Origin: Marinicella sediminis
GTDB lineage: Bacteria > Pseudomonadota > Gammaproteobacteria > Xanthomonadales > Marinicellaceae
Reading direction: 5' to 3'
Length of the DNA: 64,000 nt
Assembly: GCF_002000055.1 (NCBI RefSeq)
Contig: NZ_MVBD01000005.1
Span: 1 to 64,000 of the forward strand
Positions 48,857-57,228 of the stretch are shown here, piece after piece (position 1 is the first letter of the stretch; each line of letters starts with the position of its first letter). The position numbers and the translations under genes are program-made. The notes under the pieces are model-generated. The model ran no database searches. It was not told the DNA's origin and worked only from the letters and a program-made list of their open reading frames with translations.

Positions 48857-49909
48857 ATGACTTTTATCCGACCCAATTTCAGACATCCGGAACTGAGCAC
48901 CAATGCCATCGGTCAATCCATCAAAAGCTATGAAGGCGCATTGTCTACTTTGTGTGCCGGCTGTGGCCATGATTCCATCAGTGCAGCAATCATTAAATCT
49001 TGTTTTGACCTCAATTTGCAACCGCATAAAATCGCCAAAATTTCAGGCATCGGCTGTTCTTCGAAAACCCCAACATACTTTCTGGGCAAAGCCCATGGTT
49101 TCAACTCGGTTCACGGGCGCATGCCATCGGTGACCACCGGAGCCAATATGGCTAACCGTGATTTGCTCTATATAGGGGTTTCGGGGGATGGGGACACCGC
49201 ATCAATTGGTATGGGCCAGTTTGCGCATGTGGTCAGAAGAAACCTCAATATGGTCTATATCGTCATGAACAATGGTTGTTATGGCTTGACCAAGGGTCAG
49301 GACTCAGCCACTGCGGACAAGGGTTCTGCCAGTAAAAAAGGCGTTCCCAGTGTGTTTGATTCCATTGATTTGTGCCAGTTGGCATTGCAGCTGGGAGCTG
49401 GCATGGTGGCCAGAAGTTTTTCCGGCGACAAACATCAGTTGATTCCATTGATCAAGGCGGCCATCAGACATCCTGGATTTGCCTTCATTGATGTGGTTTC
49501 CCCATGTGTGACCTTCAACAATACGCCGGCATCTACCAAAGGCTATGAATGGGTCAGGGATCATTTGGAGGCCACCGGTACCATTGATTTTATTCCGGCA
49601 AAATCAGAAATTACCATCGATTACCCGCCAGGCACCAGCCGTCAGGTCGAATTGCATGATGGCAGTGAATTGGTGCTGCAAAAGAATGCTGAAGATTACG
49701 ATCTGAGCAGCCGCAAAGCTGCGATGAACCGCATCGAAGCAGTCAGGGAACAACAACACATCCTCACTGGATTGATTTATCACAATGAGTCGGCAGCTGA
49801 CACACATGGGCTGATCAATACAGTCAGGCAGCCACTGAATGAATTGTCACAGCAAACATTGTGTCCTGGTTCTGGGGTGCTGGATTCGTTGAATGAGTCC
49901 CTGAGGTGA
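48857..49909 (+). CDS. 2-oxoacid:acceptor oxidoreductase beta subunit (TPP-binding)
   Basis: 350 residues from the ATG at 48857, with AGGGAGG just upstream and 1 bp after the alpha stop; a frame start at 48767 would overlap alpha by 89 bp without a site. Fe-S cysteines C33 and C36 (L-C-A-G-C-G-H-D), I-G-C-S-S-K-T-P, and the TPP motif V-S-G-D-G-D-T-A-S-I-G followed by M-N-N. The last 80 residues extend past the usual core and contain no recognised domain. It has no own ferredoxin domain; the GltD-like subunit supplies one. Confidence 0.9.
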   Translation: MTFIRPNFRHPELSTNAIGQSIKSYEGALSTLCAGCGHDSISAAIIKSCFDLNLQPHKIAKISGIGCSSKTPTYFLGKAHGFNSVHGRMPSVTTGANMANRDLLYIGVSGDGDTASIGMGQFAHVVRRNLNMVYIVMNNGCYGLTKGQDSATADKGSASKKGVPSVFDSIDLCQLALQLGAGMVARSFSGDKHQLIPLIKAAIRHPGFAFIDVVSPCVTFNNTPASTKGYEWVRDHLEATGTIDFIPAKSEITIDYPPGTSRQVELHDGSELVLQKNAEDYDLSSRKAAMNRIEAVREQQHILTGLIYHNESAADTHGLINTVRQPLNELSQQTLCPGSGVLDSLNESLR

Positions 49910-50688
49910 GCTTGGATAAACATTATTTTTATCAGCATGCGGTACAGTGTGTTGAGGCAGAAATTGATTTTGTTGAAGCAACCTTTCAGGAGTTGAAAGG
50001 CAGACCAGCCCGGACTTTGCGTGAAGATTTTTGTGGTACCGCACAAACCGCTTGTGAGTGGATTGGCCGCAATAAGGCCAACCAGGCTTGGGCGGTTGAT
50101 CTGGACCCGCTGGTTTTACAGTGGGGTATGGATCATAATGTTTCATCGCTGGATGAAAGCCAACAACAGCGAATTGTGTTGCTCAATGAGAATGTCATGG
50201 CGGTTTCTGCACCAGCCGTGGATGCAGTTCTGGCCATGAATTTCAGCTACTTTATTTTTATGGACAGGCCAACAATGATTCGTTATTTCGCCAGTGTCAG
50301 GGAATCACTCAAAGATGACGGGGTGTTCTTTCTGGATGCTTTTGGCGGGTATGAAGCGGCCAAAGAAGTGAGGGAAGAGCGTGAGTGTGATGGTTTCACC
50401 TATATTTGGGAGCAAGCCAGTTTCAACCCAATCAATTCGCAGATGCAATGTTACATTCATTTTGTCACTGATGAAGGGATAAAGATGGACCGGGCATTTT
50501 CATATTACTGGCGGTTGTGGACCTTGCCTGAAATCACGGGTATGCTGCTTGAGGCTGGTTTTACCACTGCGGAAGTTTACTGGGAAGGAACCGATGATGA
50601 GACCGGCGAGGGAGATGGGGTTTATACCTCTTCACGTGAAGGCACGGCTGATGCAGCCTGGGTATGCTATTTGGTTGCTGAAAAATAG
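49906..50688 (+). CDS. Class I SAM-dependent methyltransferase
   Basis: 260 residues, GTG start overlapping the beta-subunit stop (GTGA). A Rossmann methyltransferase by the pattern R-E-D-F-C-G-T-A-Q-T-A (motif I-like), A-V-D-L-D-P (acidic end of strand 2) and F-S-Y-F-I-F. The glycine-rich loop is unusual (D-F-C-G-T-A in place of D-x-G-x-G-x-G). Substrate unknown. Coupling to the oxidoreductase genes suggests co-expression, not necessarily shared function. Confidence 0.75.
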   Translation: MSLDKHYFYQHAVQCVEAEIDFVEATFQELKGRPARTLREDFCGTAQTACEWIGRNKANQAWAVDLDPLVLQWGMDHNVSSLDESQQQRIVLLNENVMAVSAPAVDAVLAMNFSYFIFMDRPTMIRYFASVRESLKDDGVFFLDAFGGYEAAKEVREERECDGFTYIWEQASFNPINSQMQCYIHFVTDEGIKMDRAFSYYWRLWTLPEITGMLLEAGFTTAEVYWEGTDDETGEGDGVYTSSREGTADAAWVCYLVAEK

Positions 50689-50708
50689 GTGGCGGATTGT
50701 TTGTGGTC

Positions 50709-51104
50709 TTATTCGGATAAGGTTTTGATGTCTTTTCTGAGGTTTTCTTTCTCTTTGATGTTCAATTCAATGGTGCGCTTTAATATGGCAAAGCTGTCCA
50801 TATCGATTTGAGTCCATTCTGCACCAAATGTCTCGCCATTGGAGTGAATCACCTCAATGTTCATGATGATGGCTGGAGAATTGTCCACAGGTATACTGAG
50901 GCGTAATAAGTCGCCTGATTTAAGCACGTGTTCTTTGGGGCAACTCAGCAAAGCGCCTTTCAAAGATAAATCATGAATGTGCGAAGTCCAGCACTGCATG
51001 CCCGTATACAAAGTCACTTCCTTTCTGACGGGAATGCGGGTGAATCTTCTTCGATCAACTTGGTTGTCTGTGCTCATGTTTTGAATTGTATCTGTATTGT
51101 TCAT
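50709..51104 (-). CDS. PilZ domain protein
   Basis: 131 residues, a single PilZ domain. Both c-di-GMP contact motifs are present: R-R-R-F-T-R (residues 18-23) and D-L-S-L-K-G (about 45-50). The last 35 residues are a charged helix. Expected to bind cyclic di-GMP and change partner activity (motility or attachment); the partner is not visible, although fimV in the same window is linked to surface motility in related bacteria. Confidence 0.85.
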   Translation of the reverse strand: MNNTDTIQNMSTDNQVDRRRFTRIPVRKEVTLYTGMQCWTSHIHDLSLKGALLSCPKEHVLKSGDLLRLSIPVDNSPAIIMNIEVIHSNGETFGAEWTQIDMDSFAILKRTIELNIKEKENLRKDIKTLSE

Positions 51105-51169
51105 CTGTGCAACCTAAACATCAGAATATTATTCCATTATAGACCGATCATTGATTGAAAAATGTGAAC

Positions 51170-51964
51170 TCAGTACAGTAAATCAGTCAGGTATTCTGCT
51201 AATCCCTGATAGGCTTCTGTATCAACCTCGATAAAGCCGTCACTGTTGAGTTCGGCGAGGATGTCGTATGACTCATCATCCTCTCCAATTGACAGAATGG
51301 CATTTTTAAATGATTCACGTAATTGGGGACTGGTGTTGGGAGAGGCCAGAAACGTCAGACCCGGTATTTTTTTACTTTCCTGCAGTGTGGCAAAGTTGGG
51401 ATACAGGTCAAACAATGAGCTGGGGATGATGGCGGCATCAGCAGACTGAGCAAACACTTGTTCAATCACGTCTTCCCAGGATAAGGCGGTGACAATCTTT
51501 TGGGGTTGTAAGAACAAATCTGTGAACCACTCATCGAACAGCATTGAGCCCATGTTGGGATTGGGTAAAGTCACCACTCGGTTACCCACCAGAAATTCGG
51601 CCACGGTCTGACCTTCGGCTGGCTCAAAGTTGGATATCAGGTGATAAGAGATGTCCTCCTGTACCCTGGCCAGTGGGATGTAGTTTTTTTCCTGCATGCG
51701 GTAAGCTGCAATGTGGGATGCATCCAGGGTGAACTCAGGCTCATTGTTTTTGGCGGCCCGCCAATAAAAATAGTAGTTGTCAGCGCTCTCAATCTGTACA
51801 TCAAGACCCGTTTTTTTCTCCAGCCAGTTTTTCAGCGGTTCATAAACGTATTCCGCCTGATCTTTGGGGTACACCGCTTCTACAGCCAGGGTCACAGTCT
51901 GTGCCAGGGCGTGTTGAGCAAACAGGAAAAGAGCGGCCAATATGCAGATTTGAGTTTTTTTCAT
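51170..51964 (-). CDS. PhnD-like periplasmic substrate-binding protein
   Basis: 264 residues from the ATG at 51964, with GGTGGGA upstream and a signal peptide ending A-L-A-Q. The mature part matches the phosphate/phosphonate-binding PhnD-like fold: V-T-L-A-V-E-A-V-Y-P then a P-L-K-N-W-L-E-K-K-T-G-L-D-V segment, D-A-S-H-I-A-A-Y and N-P-N-M-G-S. No ABC permease or ATPase gene is adjacent, so it is an orphan that may sense rather than import a ligand. Confidence 0.75.
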   Translation of the reverse strand: MKKTQICILAALFLFAQHALAQTVTLAVEAVYPKDQAEYVYEPLKNWLEKKTGLDVQIESADNYYFYWRAAKNNEPEFTLDASHIAAYRMQEKNYIPLARVQEDISYHLISNFEPAEGQTVAEFLVGNRVVTLPNPNMGSMLFDEWFTDLFLQPQKIVTALSWEDVIEQVFAQSADAAIIPSSLFDLYPNFATLQESKKIPGLTFLASPNTSPQLRESFKNAILSIGEDDESYDILAELNSDGFIEVDTEAYQGLAEYLTDLLY

Positions 51965-52127
51965 TGAATGTCCCACCATTAATGTTTAACTGTAATACTT
52001 ATCTATACTAGCATGATATTTAAGATTATTAAACGTAAATAAATGCCGTCATTCTATATTTGTCAAGGTTTTAGACAGTAAAATTGTTTAATTTTCTTTG
52101 ATGGGATTCAAAAAAACGGAAAATGAC

Positions 52128-52823
52128 CTATAAGGGCACAATTGCCTGGGTTTGCCACTTTGCTCCAATTTTGATTGAAGGGGCGCAAATTTCCACTGGA
52201 TTTGGCATGTCATTGACTTCAACGACTGTTCCAACTGGATGGCTGTGCGGGTTTTGGTAGGTGATCATCTGCAACCGCTTTTTGACCTGGCCGATAAAAT
52301 GCAGTCGCGCCACAATCTCCTGACCGGGGTAGCAGCCTTTGTCAAAAGCGATGACGTGAGCCTGGTCGAGATTCACATGTTGAGGAATGAACATTTCTGT
52401 GGTCAATTGAGTGATCCAGGGGAGATTCAGGGAGAACATGATTCGCCAGAATGCATCCGCACTGGCCGGTTTGTCTTTTGGTTGTGCAAAGCTGAAATGC
52501 CCTAAGTCATAATGTTCGGTGTGGCCATCGGTCACTTGCAATTGTTGGTCAGTGCTGGTGATCTGTACATCCATGCGAAATTTACGCATGTTGATGTATT
52601 GTTGCAAGGATTCACTCAAGCCTTCATCCACACCCAGCAGAAAGCCTGATGCTGTGGGCTGGATCCATAAGCTGTAAATGATCCGGCCTTTTGGATTGCA
52701 GATGGCTGAGTAACTGAATTGAGTGATTTTACTGACTTCTGAGACCAGCTGGTTGTTGAGGAATTGTGCGCAGTCTTCACCGCTGAGTGAGAGCACAGAA
52801 ACGCAGTCAAAATTTTGTGTCAT
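52128..52823 (-). CDS. ygfZ: YgfZ/GcvT-like folate-binding protein (Fe-S/tRNA modification factor)
   Basis: 231 residues, noticeably shorter than E. coli YgfZ (326). The family hallmark K162-G-C-Y-P-G-Q-E is intact. YgfZ binds folate and helps maintain certain Fe-S enzymes such as MiaB. Divergent from the complex II locus, whose SdhB is an Fe-S protein. Confidence 0.85.
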   Translation of the reverse strand: MTQNFDCVSVLSLSGEDCAQFLNNQLVSEVSKITQFSYSAICNPKGRIIYSLWIQPTASGFLLGVDEGLSESLQQYINMRKFRMDVQITSTDQQLQVTDGHTEHYDLGHFSFAQPKDKPASADAFWRIMFSLNLPWITQLTTEMFIPQHVNLDQAHVIAFDKGCYPGQEIVARLHFIGQVKKRLQMITYQNPHSHPVGTVVEVNDMPNPVEICAPSIKIGAKWQTQAIVPL

Positions 52824-52840
52824 TCTGAAATTAATGATTC

Positions 52841-52869
52841 TTTAACTAATGATCGTTCAATGATATAAT
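52841..52869 (+). promoter_or_regulatory. Candidate promoter of the sdh operon (extended -10)
   Basis: TGATATAAT (52861-52869) is an extended -10 with a perfect hexamer; TTTAAC at 52841-52846 is a weak -35 at 17 bp. A second extended -10 (TGT-TATACT, 52937-52945) lies further down. The first predicts a leader of about 140 bases. Confidence 0.5.
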
Positions 52870-52878
52870 TTGTGGCGG

Positions 52879-52919
52879 TTAAAAGCCAGAGAAACTCACT
52901 GCTGTGCACTGGCTTTTAA
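52879..52919 (+). repeat. 11-bp perfect inverted repeat in the sdh leader
   Basis: TTAAAAGCCAG (52879-52889) and CTGGCTTTTAA (52909-52919) with a 19-base loop, just after the predicted start point. The right arm has only four T before AA, so it is a poor terminator. It could be an mRNA hairpin or an operator shared with divergent ygfZ. Confidence 0.6.
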
Positions 52920-53013
52920 TCAGGTGAAATGATGTTTGTTATACTGGAAAATCACGGTATTTTGATGGTCTTAACAGCACAATGTAGCCAACCATAAAAA
53001 CCCACACAAAAAC

Positions 53014-53184
53014 ATGACTGATAACAATTCAAAGCAACAACCAGACAACCCACCAAAGAACCAGGGCGAGAATGCCTCTGATGCGACTTCCAGCCGGCCT
53101 AAAGAAGTCGGTGGCAGAAAAGGCGGGCTGGACCCCACCCGTTATGGTGATTGGGAAAAAAACGGTCGTTGCATTGACTTTTAA
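53014..53184 (+). CDS. SDHAF4-like succinate dehydrogenase assembly factor (DUF1674)
   Basis: 56 residues, ATG at 53014, TAA at 53182-53184. The N-terminal half is polar and disordered-looking. The C-terminal half carries the DUF1674/SDHAF4 hallmark G-G-L-D-P-T-R-Y-G-D-W-E-K-N-G-R-C-I-D-F, ending exactly at the stop. In mitochondria SDHAF4 protects flavinated SdhA before it joins SdhB. Here the gene lies 21 bp before sdhC, which supports the same role. Easily missed because of its length. Confidence 0.85.
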   Translation: MTDNNSKQQPDNPPKNQGENASDATSSRPKEVGGRKGGLDPTRYGDWEKNGRCIDF

Positions 53185-53205
53185 ACCATTTTTAACGGAG
53201 TACTC

Positions 53206-53589
53206 ATGAGCAATCCGAACCGCCCGCTGTCTCCACATTTGCAGGTCTATAAACCCCAGCTGACATCCATGTTGTCGATAGCACATCGGCTCACTGGCAT
53301 GGTGCTGGCCGCAGGTGTGGTGGTTTTTACCATTTGGCTTTACTTGGTCACCACGCAGGCAGCCGCTGCTGATCAGTTGGCTGCGTTTTTTGCCCAGGGC
53401 CTGGGTGCCGTGCTGTTGTTTGCCTGGCTGTTTACCTTCAATTACCATTTGTGTAATGGCATCAGGCATCTGTTCTGGGACGCGGGTAAGGGTTATGACA
53501 TTCCTACAGTTTATAAAACCGGTACACTGGTGATCATTGTCGCTGTGTTGTTGACTGCGGGTGAAATCTATTGGGGGTATGTATCATGA
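53206..53589 (+). CDS. sdhC: Succinate dehydrogenase cytochrome b556 subunit
   Basis: 127 residues, three transmembrane helices. Start R-P-L-S-P-H-L-Q-V-Y and S-M-L-S-I-A-H-R-L-T-G (quinone-site Ser/Arg region), then H-L-C-N-G-I-R-H-L-F-W-D with the haem-ligand histidine. Anchors complex II and binds ubiquinone. Preceded by CGGAG; overlaps sdhD by 4 bp. Confidence 0.95.
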   Translation: MSNPNRPLSPHLQVYKPQLTSMLSIAHRLTGMVLAAGVVVFTIWLYLVTTQAAAADQLAAFFAQGLGAVLLFAWLFTFNYHLCNGIRHLFWDAGKGYDIPTVYKTGTLVIIVAVLLTAGEIYWGYVS

Positions 53590-53963
53590 GTTACCGATCT
53601 GATTTGGGTAAAGTGAAAGGCCTGGGTACGGCCAAACATGGTTTTAAACACTGGTGGATGCAGCGCATGACAGCGGTATTGCTGATTCCAACCGGATTGT
53701 TTGTGCTGATCAGTCTGCTGCGCATGGATGGTGTCACAGCAGCTCAAATGCTCGGCTGGATGGCGCAACCCCTCAATGCCATTGTGTTGTTGTTATTCAC
53801 CCTTACCGCCAGTTACCACGGAGCGCTGGGCTTGCAGGTGGTTGTCGAGGATTATGTCGGCAGTCACAGCTGGCAATTGATTCTGCAGTACCTGATTAAA
53901 CTCAGTATGATCATTTTGATGATGGTCAATATTTACGCTGTTTCTACCGTATTATTTGGATAA
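53586..53963 (+). CDS. sdhD: Succinate dehydrogenase membrane anchor subunit
   Basis: 125 residues from the ATG at 53586, inside the sdhC stop (ATGA). Three transmembrane segments; start S-D-L-G-K-V-K-G-L-G-T-A-K-H-G and the Y-H-G-A-L-G-L-Q-V-V-V-E-D-Y motif with the haem-side histidine are typical of the SdhD form found in Xanthomonas, alphaproteobacteria and mitochondria. Confidence 0.93.
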   Translation: MSYRSDLGKVKGLGTAKHGFKHWWMQRMTAVLLIPTGLFVLISLLRMDGVTAAQMLGWMAQPLNAIVLLLFTLTASYHGALGLQVVVEDYVGSHSWQLILQYLIKLSMIILMMVNIYAVSTVLFG

Positions 53964-53966
53964 ATC

Positions 53967-55754
53967 ATGACTAAAGCATACAACATTACCGAACATAAAT
54001 TTGACGCCATCGTGGTGGGCGCCGGCGGTGCCGGTCTCAGGGCCACCATGGGGCTGGCCACCAAAGGCTTGTCAACTGCCTGTATCACCAAGGTTTTTCC
54101 AACCCGGTCTCATACCGTGGCGGCACAGGGTGGTATGTCTGCTTCACTGGGCAACATGGGTGAAGATGATTGGCGTTGGCATATGTACGACACCATCAAA
54201 GGGTCTGACTGGCTGGGTGATCAGGATGCCATCGAATACATGTGCAGAGAAGCTGTCCCTTCGGTGATTGAGCTCGAGCATTACGGCGTGCCGTTTTCGC
54301 GCACCGAAGACGGCAAAATCTACCAGCGTCCTTTTGGCGGAATGACCACCAATTTTGGTGAAGGTACTGCTCAGCGCACATGTGCAGCTGCGGACCGGAC
54401 CGGGCATGCCATTTTACACACCCTTTATCAGCAATCACTGAAACATGACGCTTCATTCTTTATTGAATACTTTGCCATTGATCTGGTGATGGAAAATGGT
54501 GAATGCAAAGGGGTGCTGGCCTGGAACCTGGCTGACGGAACGTTGCACCTGTTCAGAGGTCAGGCTGTGATTCTGGCGACAGGTGGTTATGGCAGGGCTT
54601 ATTTTTCCTGTACTTCAGCACACACCTGCACCGGTGATGGTAATGCCATGGTTCTGCGTGCTGGCTTGCCTTTGCAAGATATGGAATTTGTCCAGTTTCA
54701 TCCGACCGGTATATATGGTGCCGGTTGTCTGATCACCGAAGGAGTGCGTGGTGAAGGCGGGTTTTTGACCAATTCAAAGGGTGAGCGATTCATGGAACGT
54801 TACGCGCCCAACGCCAAAGATCTGGCTTCTCGTGATGTGGTTTCCCGCTCAATGACCATCGAAATCCGTGAAGGTCGTGGGGTGGGCAATGAGGCAGACC
54901 ATATTCATTTGCATCTGGAACACCTGGGTGCCGATGTGATCAACAAACGCCTGCCCGGTATTGCAGAATCAGCGGAGATTTTTGCGGGAGTGGATGTGGC
55001 CAAAGAACCCATACCAGTGTTGCCAACGGTACATTACAACATGGGTGGTATCCCAACCAATTACCACGGTGAAGTGGTCAATAAAGTGGGTGATAACCCG
55101 GATCAGGTTGTACCTGGATTATTTGCCATTGGTGAAGCGGCATGTGTCTCTGTACACGGGGCCAACCGATTGGGCTCAAACTCATTGCTGGATTTGATTG
55201 TGTTTGGCCGGGCCGTGGCCAACCGATGTGCTGAAATCATCAAGCCAGGTGCTAATCAGCGGGAATTGCCCGAAGGCATTCTGGATCGTTCATTGAGCGA
55301 CTTGGACGCTGCAAGATATGCCAATGGTTCCATACCAACGGCGGAGTTGCGTCTGGAAATGCAAAAGGTCATGCAGAACAACGCAGCGGTCTTCAGAACC
55401 GGTGAAGTACTGCAGGAAGGCTGTGAGAAAATCACCGCCACCGCAGCAAAAATGGCAGACCTCAAAGTCAGTGATCAATCCATGGTGTGGAACACTGATT
55501 TGGTCGAAGCACTGGAGTTAAGAAACCTGATGGATCAGGCCAAAGTCACCATGTTTTCAGCAGAAAACCGCAAAGAGTCCCGTGGTGCACATGCCCGCGA
55601 AGATTACCCTGATCGAAACGATGACGAGTGGATGAAACACACCCTGGCATATTTGAATGAACAGGGTAAGGTTGAATTTGATTACCGACCGGTGCACATG
55701 AATACACTGACCGATGAGTGCGAAGTGATTCCACCCAAGCAACGAGTTTACTAG
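53967..55754 (+). CDS. sdhA: Succinate dehydrogenase flavoprotein subunit
   Basis: 595 residues. Oxidises succinate to fumarate. FAD motif V-V-G-A-G-G-A-G (16-23), covalent FAD histidine H49 in [10 protein letters not shown], active-site H-P-T-G-I, G-V-R-G-E-G-G and the C-terminal [12 protein letters not shown]. Flavination should need SdhE, encoded three genes on. Confidence 0.97.
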   Translation: MTKAYNITEHKFDAIVVGAGGAGLRATMGLATKGLSTACITKVFPTRSHTVAAQGGMSASLGNMGEDDWRWHMYDTIKGSDWLGDQDAIEYMCREAVPSVIELEHYGVPFSRTEDGKIYQRPFGGMTTNFGEGTAQRTCAAADRTGHAILHTLYQQSLKHDASFFIEYFAIDLVMENGECKGVLAWNLADGTLHLFRGQAVILATGGYGRAYFSCTSAHTCTGDGNAMVLRAGLPLQDMEFVQFHPTGIYGAGCLITEGVRGEGGFLTNSKGERFMERYAPNAKDLASRDVVSRSMTIEIREGRGVGNEADHIHLHLEHLGADVINKRLPGIAESAEIFAGVDVAKEPIPVLPTVHYNMGGIPTNYHGEVVNKVGDNPDQVVPGLFAIGEAACVSVHGANRLGSNSLLDLIVFGRAVANRCAEIIKPGANQRELPEGILDRSLSDLDAARYANGSIPTAELRLEMQKVMQNNAAVFRTGEVLQEGCEKITATAAKMADLKVSDQSMVWNTDLVEALELRNLMDQAKVTMFSAENRKESRGAHAREDYPDRNDDEWMKHTLAYLNEQGKVEFDYRPVHMNTLTDECEVIPPKQRVY

Positions 55755-55763
55755 AGGATTATC

Positions 55764-56549
55764 ATGGCAGAATTCAGATTACCCAAAAATTCAAAAGTCA
55801 AAAAAGGCAATCATCACAAAGCCACCAATGCTGGCAAGACAACCACCTTCAAAGTCTATCGCTGGTCACCGGATGACAATGAAAATCCGAGAACAGACAC
55901 CTATGAGGTGGACCTGGATAATTGTGGTCCTATGGTGTTGGATGGTTTGATCAAAATCAAAGACGAAATGGATGCCACATTGACCTTTCGCCGATCTTGC
56001 CGGGAAGGTATCTGTGGATCATGTGCGATGAACATCAATGGCACCAATACACTGGCCTGTACGACATCCATCAAACAATTCAAAGGTAAGGAAATTGCCA
56101 TCTATCCGTTGCCTCATATGGAGGTGATCAAGGACCTGGTGCCTGACCTGAGTCACTTTTACGCGCAATATGCTTCCATCAAACCATGGATGCAGACTGA
56201 CTCAGTACCGTTACCTGATAAAGAGCGCCTGCAATCGATTGAAGATCGTGAAAAACTGGATGGATTGTATGAATGCATTTTGTGTGCCTGTTGTCAGACT
56301 TCATGTCCCAGTTATTGGTGGAACGGTGATCGCTATTTAGGACCTGCTGTGTTGTTACAGTCATATCGTTGGCTGGCAGATTCCCGGGATGAATATACCG
56401 GAGAGCGTCTGGAAGAGTTGGAAGATCCTTTTAAGGTGTATCGCTGTCATACCATCATGAATTGTGCCAACACCTGCCCCAAAGGGCTAAACCCAGGAAA
56501 AGCGATTGGTGAAATCAAGAAAATGATTGCCCAGAGGCATGCTTTGTAA
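55764..56549 (+). CDS. sdhB: Succinate dehydrogenase iron-sulfur subunit
   Basis: 261 residues. Three clusters: [2Fe-2S] with C79, C84, C87, C99; [4Fe-4S] in [12 protein letters not shown]; [3Fe-4S] in [12 protein letters not shown]. Carries a basic N-terminal extension of about 25 residues, as in the alphaproteobacterial and mitochondrial forms. sdhE starts on the next base after its stop. Confidence 0.97.
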   Translation: MAEFRLPKNSKVKKGNHHKATNAGKTTTFKVYRWSPDDNENPRTDTYEVDLDNCGPMVLDGLIKIKDEMDATLTFRRSCREGICGSCAMNINGTNTLACTTSIKQFKGKEIAIYPLPHMEVIKDLVPDLSHFYAQYASIKPWMQTDSVPLPDKERLQSIEDREKLDGLYECILCACCQTSCPSYWWNGDRYLGPAVLLQSYRWLADSRDEYTGERLEELEDPFKVYRCHTIMNCANTCPKGLNPGKAIGEIKKMIAQRHAL

Positions 56550-56828
56550 ATGAGCCAGGACGATGCTGTTGTGTTAACTGAGGGTTTTTTCAGGTGGCGT
56601 TGCAGACGTGGCATGAAAGAACTGGATTTCATTCTTAACAGGTATCTGGATGCTTGTTATGGCAGCATGAGTGAGGTGGACAAAACCATTTTTAATCAAT
56701 TACTCGAAGAACAGGACATGTTGTTGTGGTATTGGCTCAGTGGCAAACGGCAGCCAGCTGATGAGCATCAGCTGTTTTCTGGTCTGGTGAAACAAATCTG
56801 TGCGGCCGGTTACCATCAAAGCCAGTGA
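56550..56828 (+). CDS. sdhE: SdhE, FAD assembly factor for SdhA (SDHAF2/YgfY)
   Basis: 92 residues. The R20-G-M-K-E24 motif (RGxxE) that contacts SdhA is present in W-R-C-R-R-G-M-K-E-L-D, followed by W-Y-W-L-S-G-K-R-Q-P. Promotes covalent attachment of FAD to SdhA. Fits its position directly after sdhB. Confidence 0.93.
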   Translation: MSQDDAVVLTEGFFRWRCRRGMKELDFILNRYLDACYGSMSEVDKTIFNQLLEEQDMLLWYWLSGKRQPADEHQLFSGLVKQICAAGYHQSQ

Positions 56829-56829
56829 A

Positions 56830-57228
56830 ATGACTGACAGCCGCTGGTTGCTTCAGTGGGTGTTGATTGCAACCATACCCATGGTGCTGTGGACAGGTGG
56901 ACTGGCGGTTTTGGCTGTCATCCCCCTGCTGGCCGGATGCTTGGTCAATGGTCGTTCAATCAAGGCCAATAAATCATTTCAGGTGGTCCGCAGTCAATCC
57001 TTACTGTGGCATCAGGTCGATGGTACAGATGTCCAGGAACTGACATTGCTTGATCATTGGTTGTGGCCACATGTGGTGCTGTTAAAATGGGCGGACCAGC
57101 AGGGCCGGCAACATCATCGTTACATATTACGCAGACAGCTGGGAGCGGCTCAATTTTCATCATTGGTGATTGGATTACAGCAGGACAACAGACATCATGA
57201 CAAACAGAATTCCGGTAAAAGTCGGTAA
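56830..57228 (+). CDS. YgfX-like inner-membrane protein
   Basis: 132 residues from the ATG at 56830, one base after the sdhE stop. One hydrophobic hairpin (about 6-42, two transmembrane segments around T-G-G), then a soluble part with L-L-W-H-Q-V-D-G and a final R-R-Q-L. This size and topology, plus the place after sdhE, match YgfX/CptA, the partner of SdhE (YgfY) in enterics, where it was once proposed as a toxin. Sequence similarity is weak by eye. Overlaps ispG by 32 bp. Confidence 0.5.
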   Translation: MTDSRWLLQWVLIATIPMVLWTGGLAVLAVIPLLAGCLVNGRSIKANKSFQVVRSQSLLWHQVDGTDVQELTLLDHWLWPHVVLLKWADQQGRQHHRYILRRQLGAAQFSSLVIGLQQDNRHHDKQNSGKSR

